Below are positions 1 through 10,000 of a stretch of DNA of 64,000 nucleotides, piece by piece. A model generated the notes under the pieces. It was not told where the DNA came from, made no database searches, and saw nothing but the letters and a program-made list of their open reading frames with translations. Source of the stretch: Chloroherpetonaceae bacterium (GTDB taxonomy: Bacteria; Bacteroidota; Chlorobiia; Chlorobiales; Thermochlorobacteraceae). Where the stretch lies: contig JANRJQ010000010.1 of assembly GCA_033763895.1 (NCBI GenBank), positions 914,159-978,158 of the forward strand. Direction: 5' to 3'. The first letter of the stretch is position 1. Each line of letters begins with the position of its first letter. The position numbers were made by a program, and so were the translations under genes.

Positions 1-258
1 CGTGTTTTAATTAAGGAGCCCTGTAAAAGTCACCGTCCATTTCTGAACGTCTCGTCGTCCAAAAATGACCATCTGCTAGTACCACAGATAATCATGAATT
101 CAATGGGCCGTTTTTGAGCCATTTCAGGTACCCCAAATCCAAAATTTCTGGCACAGATTTTGTCCTCTTAATCAATCATCCCAATGAAACTTACTTTGTT
201 ATCGAATAGGGATAATAAGTAGGGCAATAGGAATCAAATTGAAAAGAGAAATAAAACG
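1..258. other. Upstream region without a recognisable gene
   Basis: No coding region or RNA gene could be supported in these bases. The final part is AT-rich and leads into the S41 peptidase gene, so its promoter is probably here, but no clear promoter boxes were seen. Confidence 0.4.
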
Positions 259-2088
259 ATGATCAATCAATCTAAAATTACTTGTTTAGGAATCATTACT
301 TGTGTCTTTGGAATATTATTTTCCGGCTGCCAAATGAAAGAAACGGCAGATATCGATTCCAAAAAAGTGCAAATTAATTTAAAAATTAATGCAAAATCAC
401 TCGGAAAAATTCAATCCCTTGGAATTCGGGGAAACTTAAAACCTCTCTCTTGGGAGAAATCTCTTTTCGCTCAAGACACTGATGGCGATGGCATCTTTGA
501 AGTGTCCTTTACAATACCGGTAAAAGAAGGAAGCGAAATTCTTGAATACAAATGTGTTATTGAAAATGACCCAATAATTTGGGAATTGGCAAAAACAAAT
601 CGATTTCTACAGCTTACACCCGATTCCCTCAGCCGCATTTCGATTGAGTGGAATAAAAAGGAGCCATTAAAACCGCAAGAATTTCCAAAGCTCTCCCCGG
701 AAAAACTTCAAGCGGATTTTAAAATCTTAAAAACGGCGCTTGAATCGCTGCATCCCGGCATTTACCGTTACACATCTAAATCCCAAATGGATCTTATTTT
801 CAGCGAAGCAGAGTTGCAGTTAAAACAGCCATTAACTTATTCTGAATTTTATACCCTAATTTCGAAAATTACCGGAGAAATTAAATGCGGTCATACCTTT
901 GCCAGCTTTTATAATCAACCCGCTATAATTAATGAATTAATTTTTGCCCAACCCGATAAATTGCCGCTGACGTTTCGAATTATTGAAGGGAAAATCATTG
1001 TCGATCAAAATCTCTCTGATCAATTGGCATTGAGTAACTATCCCGAAATTTTAGCCATTAATGGGATTGACACAAAAATAATCCTTTCAGAACTTCAAAA
1101 ATTCGTCAAAGCCGATGGCATCAATAACCCCAAGCGACTTGCTGACCTGAATCTTCACGGATTCGGTGAATTTGAAAGTTTTGATTCCTATTTTCCCTTA
1201 ATTTACCCGCCAAAGAATGGAAAATATGAACTTCAACTTCTTAAAGCAGGAGAAACCAAACCGTCGCTTTGCACAATAACCCCTATTTCTAGAAGCGACC
1301 GCAGCGAAAGAATTCGTTCAAAATATCCGGAATTATTTTCATCAATTAATCAACTCTGGTCTTCAAAAATTCATGAAAATAACACGGCGTACCTACAACT
1401 TTTAACCTTCGATTCATTTCAACTGCCATTTGAATGGAAGCCGTTTTTAGATAGCGTTTTTCAAGACTATAAATTAAAAGGTGTTAATAAATTAGTTATT
1501 GATATCCGCGGCAATGAAGGCGGGCAAGATGAAATTTTATTTGAATTGGGGAAGAAAATTGCAAAATCAAGTTATAAAATTCCTCAAAGTAACACCTATG
1601 TCGCGTATCAAGTTGTTCCAGAAGCCTTAAAACCTTACCTGAACACGTGGCAAACCGATGTTTATGATTTATCAAGTCGCATAGAAAAACAAGAAAATGG
1701 GCTTTATCGATTAAAGTCAGAAAAAAGTATTATTTTAGAACCGGCATTAGATGCATTTCAAGGGGAAGTTACGCTTCTTGTGAATGCCACCAATAGCTCC
1801 GCGACATTCCTGCTTGCAGAAATAGCGAAAGAGCTAAAGCTCGCCAACATTATCGGCGAGCCAACCGGCGGCAGTCAAAAAGGCTTAAATTCAGGGGTTA
1901 TTTTCTTTTTAAGATTACCAAATTCAAAAATTGAAGTTGATATCCCGATTTTTAGTACTGTCAATCCCGAAAAGCCCGATGCCGGCATTCAGCCCGATAT
2001 TCTCGTTTCAGAAACCGAAGAAGCTTTTCGTGCCAAAAGAGATTTAATTCTCGAAAGAGCGCTTCAAAGAAATACAGAATTAAAATAA
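259..2088 (+). CDS. S41 family (tail-specific protease-like) peptidase lipoprotein
   Basis: 609 residues. The N-terminus is a lipoprotein signal peptide with lipobox FSGC (Cys about residue 24), so the protein is probably anchored in a membrane facing the periplasm or outside. Residues about 35-135 form a beta-rich segment resembling the starch-binding/E-set fold (it contains DTDGDGIFEVSF), seen at the front of some S41 proteins. The C-terminal half is the S41 peptidase: the strand LVIDIRGNEGG, then VNATNSSATFLLAE, with the nucleophile serine expected at Ser513 or Ser514, then IIGEPTGGSQ and PDAGIQPDI. No PDZ domain is obvious. Substrate is unknown. It is followed 2 bp later by the broken DUF4256 gene, so the two may have been co-transcribed. 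Confidence 0.8.
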   Translation: MINQSKITCLGIITCVFGILFSGCQMKETADIDSKKVQINLKINAKSLGKIQSLGIRGNLKPLSWEKSLFAQDTDGDGIFEVSFTIPVKEGSEILEYKCVIENDPIIWELAKTNRFLQLTPDSLSRISIEWNKKEPLKPQEFPKLSPEKLQADFKILKTALESLHPGIYRYTSKSQMDLIFSEAELQLKQPLTYSEFYTLISKITGEIKCGHTFASFYNQPAIINELIFAQPDKLPLTFRIIEGKIIVDQNLSDQLALSNYPEILAINGIDTKIILSELQKFVKADGINNPKRLADLNLHGFGEFESFDSYFPLIYPPKNGKYELQLLKAGETKPSLCTITPISRSDRSERIRSKYPELFSSINQLWSSKIHENNTAYLQLLTFDSFQLPFEWKPFLDSVFQDYKLKGVNKLVIDIRGNEGGQDEILFELGKKIAKSSYKIPQSNTYVAYQVVPEALKPYLNTWQTDVYDLSSRIEKQENGLYRLKSEKSIILEPALDAFQGEVTLLVNATNSSATFLLAEIAKELKLANIIGEPTGGSQKGLNSGVIFFLRLPNSKIEVDIPIFSTVNPEKPDAGIQPDILVSETEEAFRAKRDLILERALQRNTELK

Positions 2089-2090
2089 AT

Positions 2091-2649
2091 ATGTCAGAGA
2101 AGGAAAAAAATGAATTAATTCAAATATTAAATTCGCGATTTCAAGCCAACCCCCACCGTCACCCAAATAGTTCATTTGAAACGGTAATTCACCACCTCAA
2201 GAAAAGCCCCGATAAATTAAATGCCGTTTTTCAAATGGAAAAAACCGGCGGCGAACCCGACGCCGTGATATTCCCTGATTCTCCAAATGATTTATTCATC
2301 ATCGACTGCGCAAAAGAATCCCCCCTTGGCCGCAGAAGCCTTTGTTACGACAATGCGGCACTCAAATCACGTAAAGAAAATAAACCCAAACACAGTGCCC
2401 TCGGGCTCGCCGCAGAAATGGGTGTTCAGCTTTTGGACGAGATGCTTTACCGAAAGATCCAATCCCTTGAAATCCAAAACCCATTAGACACCAAAACCTC
2501 TTCGTGGCTTTTAACCCCCAACGAAAATCCGCGACCTCGGCGGCGCCCTCTTTGCCGACTTCCGCTAAGGCGAAACTTTCATTTACCATAACGGCGCCGA
2601 ATCCTACTACGCTGCGCGCGGCTTCCGCGGTTATTTAAAGTTGATTTGA
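2091..2649 (+). pseudogene. DUF4256 family protein, frameshifted and interrupted
   Basis: The first 145 or so codons read as a DUF4256 protein (SRFQANPHRHP, FIIDCAKESPLGRRSLCYD, GLAAEMGVQLLDE, SWLLTP). The frame is then lost at an A-run at 2524-2527. One extra A restores a good family C-terminus in another frame (KIRDLGGALFADFR, then GETFIYHNGAESYYAARGFRGYL) ending at 2649. A second lesion, TAA at 2566-2568, stands where the family would have a Tyr codon. The open frame as it stands ends at 2591 with an Arg/Pro-rich missense tail. Function of the family is unknown. A homopolymer error could explain the frameshift but not the stop, so I call it a pseudogene. Confidence 0.75.
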
Positions 2650-2775
2650 TAAGCAATTTTTCAAGGGAGTACCCACTATTTTATTTGAAATTGATTGATT
2701 CTTTCTAAAGAAAAAAGTAGTAACTAATAAAACTTTTCCTTAAGTTTTAATGCTTCCAAAACAAAAAAATCCTTT

Positions 2776-5700
2776 ATGCCAAAAATCTACGATAATATAG
2801 CAAATAATTTAACCAAAGGGTTAAACGATACACTTGAAGTCTCTTCAAGAGCCGATTTTTGCGTTGGCTATTTTAATTTAAGAGGGTGGAAGGAAGTATC
2901 TGAGAATATTGACAAAATGGGTGGTTCAACAATAATTGAAGGAAAAGAAGAAGTTCATAGAATATGTAGGTTATTGGTTGGAATGCAAAAGTTACCCATT
3001 GAAATACTGCGCGAATATTTTTCTGGCGATTTAAACCATCTAATTGATCAATCCGAAGTTATTCGTCTAAAAAAACAATTAGCCCAAGAATTTAAAGAGC
3101 AATTAACGATTGGTACCCCAACTGAAGTTGATGAAGCTGCATTAAGAAAATTATGCCAACAGTTAAAAGATAAAAAAGCTGTTGTGAAGTTGCACCTTCG
3201 CTATCCTCTTCACGCAAAATTATATTTAGCGTATAGCAAAGATAAAAGAGTACCTGTTATAGGTTTTTTAGGAAGTAGCAATATGACACTAGCAGGTCTT
3301 GCAAAACAAGGTGAACTTAACATTGATGTGATGGATCAAGATGCAGCCAACAAATTAGCAACTTGGTTTGATGACCGTTGGAATGACCGATGGTGTATCG
3401 ACATAACTCAAGAACTTATTGAAATTATTGATAACTCTTGGGCAGCTGATAGATTGGTTTCCCCATTTCACATTTACTTGAAAATCGCCTATCACCTTTC
3501 AAGAGAAGCAAGAGCAGGAATAAGTGAATTCAAACTTCCAAAGGTTTTCCAAAGAGAACTTCTTGAATTTCAACAGAAAGCAGTTTTGGTTGCTGCTCAT
3601 CACTTAAACAAAAGAGATGGAGTTTTAATTGGTGATGTGGTAGGACTGGGCAAAACAATTACTGCAACGGCTTTAGCAAAAATGTTTGAGGAAGATTTTT
3701 TCCTTGAAACATTAATAATTTGCCCTCCCAATCTAAAAGAAATGTGGGAAGAATACCGGATAAAATATACCCTAAATGCAAGAATAATATCAATTGGGGA
3801 AGTCCAAAAAATACTCCCAACATTAAGAAGATTTAGATTAGTGATAATAGACGAAAGCCACAACCTTCGAAACGACCAATCTATTCGATACAGAGCAATA
3901 AAATCATACTTAGAGGAAAATGATAGTAAGGTAATTTTGCTTTCAGCCACACCTTATAACAAAAGTTATATAGATCTCTCTAATCAACTTCGATTATTTA
4001 TTTCTGACGACAAAGATATCGGGATTAGCCCTGAACAATACATTGAAAACATTGGCGGGGCAGTTCAATTTTCGTCAAACCATACGGATACTTTCATAAG
4101 AAGCATAAAAGCCTTCGAAAAAAGTCATTTTTCGGATGACTGGAGAGAATTAATGCGGTTATACTTAGTTCGTAGAACAAGAAGCTTCATAAAAGAAAAT
4201 TATGCAAAAACAGACGAAAGTAATGGAAGGAAATACTTAACATTTGCCGACGGAACTAAATCATTTTTTCCAGAAAGAATTCCAAAAAGAGTCGATTATT
4301 CCTTTGACCCAAACGACGAAACAGACCAATACGCAAAACTATACTCATCAAAAGTAGTTGATACGATCAACTCATTAGAACTACCTAGATATGGTCTACA
4401 ACAATATCTTAATGATAAGCCACACATAAGACCAACGAAGGAAGAAGAACAAATTATGCTAAATCTGAGCAGGGCCGGGAAACGGCTAATGGGTTTTTGT
4501 AGAACAAACTTATTCAAAAGGTTGGAAAGCAGCGGTTATTCATTTCTACTTTCACTAAGTAGACACATTTTAAGAAACTTTGTGTTTGTGTATGCACTAC
4601 AAAATAATTTACCAATTCCAATTGGTAAAAACATATCACAGAATTTAGATGATTACATAGAAGACAGTGATACTGAACAAAATGAGATAGGGAAAAATGA
4701 AAATGGAAAAGTAAAAGAAGAAAGCGCAAAAAATGAAAAGAGATCATTAAAATTAATTTTAAAAGAGGAAATATATCTAGAAAAAGCACAGGAAATATAT
4801 AAGTACTTTTCAAACGAAAACAATAAAAGAGGATTTGATTGGATTAGAAGTGAATTTTTCTCAAAGCATAGAAAAGAAAAAATTGACAAGGAAGGTAAAA
4901 GAGAAATTGAAGAAGTTTCATTAATAAAAACATTGATTGAAGATTGTAAAAAAATTATTGAGATATTAGAGTTGGGTAAAGACTGGAACACAGATAATGA
5001 TAGACAGTTGAACGCACTTCACGAATTAATTGCATTAAAACACAGCAAGGAAAAAATTCTAATATTTACACAATTCTCAGATACAGCAAACTATCTTACT
5101 AAAGCCCTACTTGAAAGAGGAGTTTCACAAATTGATAGCGTTACTGGAGATGACGGCAACCCTACAATTAAAGCCCAAAGATTTAGCCCAATAAGTAACC
5201 AAAAGCCGGAGTTGAAAGGATATAATGAAATTAGAGTACTAATTTCTACAGATGTCTTAAGTGAAGGTCAAAACTTACAGGATGGGCATATTATTGTTAA
5301 TTATGATTTGCCGTGGGCTATAATACGATTAATTCAAAGAGCTGGACGTGTTGACCGCATTGGGCAAAATGCAGAACGAATTTTATGTTACTCTTTTTTG
5401 CCGGAAAAGGGAATTGAAAAAATAATCAAATTAAGAGAACGGCTCACAAAACGTATTGAAGAAAACGCCAATGTAGTGGGTAGCGATGAAACCTTTTTTG
5501 ATGGCGACCCTGTAAACCTTGCAGACCTTTACAATGAAAAATCGGGCATTTTGGACGGTGAAGATGATGATACCGAAGTGGATTTGGCTTCCTTGGCTTA
5601 TCAGATTTGGAAAAACGCTACAGACGCAAATCCTGAACTGAATAAAATCATACCCGATTTGCCGAATGTAATTTATGCCACCAAACACAATGATGAAGCA

Positions 5701-6234
5701 CCTGAAAAAGAAGGTGTAATTGTTTACACCCGAACATCAGAAGAAAACGATGTTTTGGCTTGGGTGGACAATAAAGGAAAAATCATTACCCAATCGCAAC
5801 ATACCATTTTAAAAGCGGCACAATGCACACCCGATACCGTACCGAAATACAAATTGGAAAAGCATCACGAATTGGTAAAAAGCGGCATTGACTTTATTCG
5901 TGAAGAAGAAAAAAATACAGGTGGTTCATTGGGTAAAAAAACAGGCGTAAAGTATCGTGTGTATATGCGACTTGACCGCTATTGCAAAGAGTATGAAGGA
6001 ACTTTATTTGTGAACGAGCAGCTGAAAAAAGCAGTGGACGACATTTACAAATATCCTTTAAAGGAGTTTGCAAGAGAGACCTTAAACCGCCAACTCAAAG
6101 CAGGTATTTCAGACGACCAATTGGCAAACTTGGTGATTTCACTTCGTGAAGAAGATAAATTGGCAATCGTAAATGAAGATGAACAACCCAACAAAGAACC
6201 GCAAATCATTTGCTCATTGGGCTTAAAAAACTAA
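2776..6234 (+). CDS. Phospholipase D-like nuclease fused to SNF2/DEAH helicase
   Basis: 1152 residues. The N-terminal domain has one PLD (HKD-type) motif: His146-Ala-Lys148 in PLHAKLYLAY, then GSSNMT at 166-171 and GELNIDV. A single motif implies dimerisation for nuclease action. A two-lobe SNF2-like helicase follows: Walker A GDVVGLGKT 286-294, DESH 359-362, SATP 390-393, and motif V/VI (STDVLSEGQNLQ, QRAGRVDRIGQ, 854-864). Between the lobes lies a long charged, coiled-coil-like insert (about 620-740). It leads a run of tightly spaced genes with a KilA-N protein (28 bp downstream) and an adenine methyltransferase, so it is probably the restriction and translocation subunit of a restriction-modification or DISARM-like system; no DrmA, DrmB or DrmC is visible. 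The region to about 5420 is much more AT-rich than the last 800 bp. Confidence 0.85.
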   Translation: MPKIYDNIANNLTKGLNDTLEVSSRADFCVGYFNLRGWKEVSENIDKMGGSTIIEGKEEVHRICRLLVGMQKLPIEILREYFSGDLNHLIDQSEVIRLKKQLAQEFKEQLTIGTPTEVDEAALRKLCQQLKDKKAVVKLHLRYPLHAKLYLAYSKDKRVPVIGFLGSSNMTLAGLAKQGELNIDVMDQDAANKLATWFDDRWNDRWCIDITQELIEIIDNSWAADRLVSPFHIYLKIAYHLSREARAGISEFKLPKVFQRELLEFQQKAVLVAAHHLNKRDGVLIGDVVGLGKTITATALAKMFEEDFFLETLIICPPNLKEMWEEYRIKYTLNARIISIGEVQKILPTLRRFRLVIIDESHNLRNDQSIRYRAIKSYLEENDSKVILLSATPYNKSYIDLSNQLRLFISDDKDIGISPEQYIENIGGAVQFSSNHTDTFIRSIKAFEKSHFSDDWRELMRLYLVRRTRSFIKENYAKTDESNGRKYLTFADGTKSFFPERIPKRVDYSFDPNDETDQYAKLYSSKVVDTINSLELPRYGLQQYLNDKPHIRPTKEEEQIMLNLSRAGKRLMGFCRTNLFKRLESSGYSFLLSLSRHILRNFVFVYALQNNLPIPIGKNISQNLDDYIEDSDTEQNEIGKNENGKVKEESAKNEKRSLKLILKEEIYLEKAQEIYKYFSNENNKRGFDWIRSEFFSKHRKEKIDKEGKREIEEVSLIKTLIEDCKKIIEILELGKDWNTDNDRQLNALHELIALKHSKEKILIFTQFSDTANYLTKALLERGVSQIDSVTGDDGNPTIKAQRFSPISNQKPELKGYNEIRVLISTDVLSEGQNLQDGHIIVNYDLPWAIIRLIQRAGRVDRIGQNAERILCYSFLPEKGIEKIIKLRERLTKRIEENANVVGSDETFFDGDPVNLADLYNEKSGILDGEDDDTEVDLASLAYQIWKNATDANPELNKIIPDLPNVIYATKHNDEAPEKEGVIVYTRTSEENDVLAWVDNKGKIITQSQHTILKAAQCTPDTVPKYKLEKHHELVKSGIDFIREEEKNTGGSLGKKTGVKYRVYMRLDRYCKEYEGTLFVNEQLKKAVDDIYKYPLKEFARETLNRQLKAGISDDQLANLVISLREEDKLAIVNEDEQPNKEPQIICSLGLKN

Positions 6235-6262
6235 TCCCATCGAATTCGAAGAGTATTAATAA

Positions 6263-7090
6263 ATGGAAATACCTATGACCAAAAGCAAAAAAATTCAAGT
6301 TAAGGGAATAGAAATATCCATTATCCAAGACGATAACAAGGACTTTATCTCCCTTACAGATATGTTAAGAGCCAAAGATGGTGACTTTTTTATTTCCGAT
6401 TGGCTTAGAAACAGAAACACGGTCGAGTTTTTGGGAATATGGGAATCGGTTTACAATCCTAATTTTAATTATGGCGAATTCGCCACAATTAAAAGTCAGG
6501 CCGGCTTGAATAACTACAAAATCAGTGTGAAAGAGTGGGTTGAGAAAACCAATGCAATTGGCTTAAAAGCTACGGCTGGAAGATACGGTGGAACCTACGC
6601 TCATAGTGATATAGCTTTCGAATTTGGAATGTGGATAAGTGCTGAATTTAAGATTTACCTTATCAAAGAGTTCCAACGACTAAAAGCCGATGAAAATGAC
6701 CGACTTAAGTTAGAATGGAATCTTCAACGAACTTTAGCCAAGGTAAACTACCACATTCATACCGATGCCATCAAAGAAAATTTGATCCCCAAAGAATTGA
6801 GCAAAACCCAAATTAGTTTGGTGTATGCCAATGAAGCGGATATGCTCAATATGGCTTTATTTGGTTTTACGGCAAAGCAATGGCGAGAAACCAACCCTGA
6901 GAAAGATGGAAATGTTAGAGATTATGCCACCATTGAACAATTGGTGGTGCTGTCTAATCTGGAAAGCATCAATGCGGTATTAATCAATCAAGGATTGTCA
7001 CAACCAGAAAGATTAAAACAATTGAACCAAATTGCAATCACTCAAATGAAATCTCTCGTGGCTAATCAACAAATTAAAAAACTGAAATGA
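6263..7090 (+). CDS. KilA-N domain DNA-binding protein
   Basis: 275 residues. The N-terminal 120 residues carry the KilA-N fold signature (ISLTDMLRAKDGDFFISDWLRNRNTVEFLGIWE, TAGRYGGTYAHSDIAFEFGMWISAEFKIYLIKEFQRL). This domain is known from phage and bacterial proteins that bind DNA. The C-terminal part is helical and ends QQIKKLK. The start at 6263 gives MEIPMTKSKK; the ATG at 6275 is an alternative. The stop overlaps the methyltransferase start by 4 bp (ATGA), which indicates translational coupling. Being embedded between helicase and methyltransferase suggests a regulator or specificity accessory of that system, but the sequence does not show which. Confidence 0.8.
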   Translation: MEIPMTKSKKIQVKGIEISIIQDDNKDFISLTDMLRAKDGDFFISDWLRNRNTVEFLGIWESVYNPNFNYGEFATIKSQAGLNNYKISVKEWVEKTNAIGLKATAGRYGGTYAHSDIAFEFGMWISAEFKIYLIKEFQRLKADENDRLKLEWNLQRTLAKVNYHIHTDAIKENLIPKELSKTQISLVYANEADMLNMALFGFTAKQWRETNPEKDGNVRDYATIEQLVVLSNLESINAVLINQGLSQPERLKQLNQIAITQMKSLVANQQIKKLK

Positions 7091-10000
7091 GCTTAGACAA
7101 AAAAGACTTTTCAATCTACATCAAGCAGTTCAATTTTCGAGAACTGTTTAATGATATGGGCTGGAACAACGATAAAACAACCCAACCCATTGTAGTTGAC
7201 AATGAAACCTACACTTTACAAGCAGTTGCCGAAAAAAGCGGTTTCAAAATCTTGTTGTGCAATCCGCTTGCTAATGGCTTAATTCCCGACTACAACACCC
7301 GTAAAAAAATTGAAACCAAAGTAACCAAACTGTTTCAGGAGCATTTGATTATCTTTTTTGACTCCAAGAAAACCGAACAGATTTGGCAATTGGTAGTAAG
7401 GCAATCGGGCAAACCAACCAAAGTAACCGAAACCCGTTGGCACATCAACCAAGACCCTGAATTGCTTTACCAACGGGCAGCAGGCATTTTCTTTGAATTA
7501 GACGAAGAAGAACACATCACCATTATTGACGTAACCAAACGCATTGCCGACAACTTCCACCAAAACAACGAAAGAGTTACCAAGCAGTTTTACGACAAGT
7601 TTAAAAAAGAACACGGAGCATTTCTGCAATTCATCAAAGGCATTTCCGACAAAACCAATCAGGAATGGTATGCTTCATTGATGCTCAACCGATTGATGTT
7701 TTGCTACTTCATTCAGAAAAAAGGGTTTTTAGACAACAACAAAAACTACCTGCGTGATAAACTGCTTGCCTGCAAAGCCAAAAAGGGCAAGGTGAAATTT
7801 TACTCTTTCTATCGTGATTTCCTTTTGGTGCTATTTCATAAAGGACTGAACGAACCCACGCAAAGCCCTGACACCAAAATAGAAATTGGAAAAATTCCTT
7901 ACCTGAACGGTGGTTTATTTGACGAACACGAACTGGAAAAAAACAACGATAGTATTGACATTGATGACAAAGCATTTGAACGCCTTTTTGATTTCTTCGA
8001 CCAATACGAGTGGCATTTAGATACCCGACACACGGCAAGTGGAAAAGACATTAACCCCGACGTGATTGGTTACATCTTTGAGAAGTATATCAACGACAGG
8101 GCTAATATGGGTGCTTACTACACCAAAGAAGATATTACCGACTACATCAGTAAAAATTGTATCCTGCCCTATTTGTTTGACGAAACCAAACGCCATTACC
8201 CTAAAGCATTTAATGCAGATTCCGAAGTGTGGCAAATGGTAAAGCAAAGTGGCAAACAATACATTTATGATGCAGTAAAAAAAGGTGTGGAAGAACCCTT
8301 ACCAAAAGAAATTGAACAAGGCATAAAAGATGTAAGCAAACGCTCCGAATGGAATAAACCGGCTACCATCAATTACGCTTTACCCACAGAAATTTGGCGT
8401 GAAGTGGTGGACCGCAGAAACCGCTACACCGAAGTAAAAAGCAAAATTGACAACGGCGATATTCAGCATATCAACGACTTTATTACCTACAACCTGAACA
8501 TACGCCAGTTTGCACAAGATGTAGTAGAAAACACCAACGACCCCGAATTGCTCAAACACTTTTACAAAGCACTCAACAGCGTTACCATTATTGACCCTAC
8601 TTGCGGCTCTGGTGCGTTTTTGTTTGCGGCAATGAACATTTTAGAACCCTTGTATGAAAGCTGCCTGCAACGGATGGAAAACTTTGTTGCCGAAGCACCA
8701 AAAGGCAAATACAAGTTTTTTGAAGAAACGCTGGCACAGGTAAAAAGCCCCGAACACCCCAACCTGCAATACTTCATTTACAAAAGCATCATCCTGCGAA
8801 ATTTGTATGGGGTGGACATTATGAAAGAAGCGGTGGAAATTGCCAAACTGCGTTTATTCCTCAAACTCGTTGCTACTGTAGAAGCCGATTACCGCAAACC
8901 CAATTTAGGCTTAGAACCTTTGCCTGATATTGATTTTAATATCCGTGCAGGAAATACGTTGGTGGGTTTTGCTACAGAAACAGAGCTGCGAAAGGGACTT
9001 AAATGGAAACTTGATTTTGATGGCGAAGAAGAACGGATAAACGAAAAATGTGAGATTGTGTCCAATGCCTTTAAACGTTACAAAGAAATTCAATTGACTT
9101 ATGGCGATGATTTTCAGGAGTTCAAAAAAGCTAAATCAGAACTCAATAAGCGACTGAAAGAATTAAACCACGAACTCAATCAATTGCTTCATAAACAAGC
9201 AGATGGCTTGAAATATGAGGCTTGGCTACAATCGCATCAACCCTTTCATTGGTTTGCAGAGTTTTATGAAATAGTGCAGGAAAAGGGCGGCTTTGATGTG
9301 GTGATTGGGAATCCGCCGTATGTTGTTTATACAAAGAAAGATAGCAAAACCAAAATGTCAATAGCTGACAGGTATAAACTCACCAATTTTGAGACTCTTC
9401 CAACAAACAACTTATACTCATTCGTAATCGAAAGAAGCTCAAATTTATTAAATAGAATGGGGAAACTTGGGATGATAGTTCCTATTGCTTCTGTTTCTAC
9501 TGAGGCAATGAAAGAATTGCAAAATTTATATTCTAAAAAATTTAGTAGCCAATGGCACTCAAACTACTCTACACGACCAGGAAAATTATTTGCTGGGGTT
9601 GATATGAATTTAACAATATCAATTCTAACAAAAACCGATTCTAAATCAAACTTTGTTACCGATTACACTCGTTGGTATGATGGTGAAAATAAAAATCGAG
9701 CTTATATTTTCGATTTGTTGAATTATGTTGAATTTATAAATTCGGTAAAGTTTCAGAATAATTATCCTAAATTTTCTAAAAAGATTGAAATTGAGATTTT
9801 AAAGAAGATGTTAAGTCACAATAAAAAGCTTAGTTTTTTTTATTCAAATATTGGTTCAAATGTTTTTTACCATTCAGGTGGAAGATATTGGAGAAAAGCA
9901 ATTGACCAAAGTTTTTCTTCTCATTATAAGAAAATTACGTTGGTTAGAGAAAATTTAAGTATCGCTCTATGTTTGTTAAATAGCCAACTTTTCTATTGGT

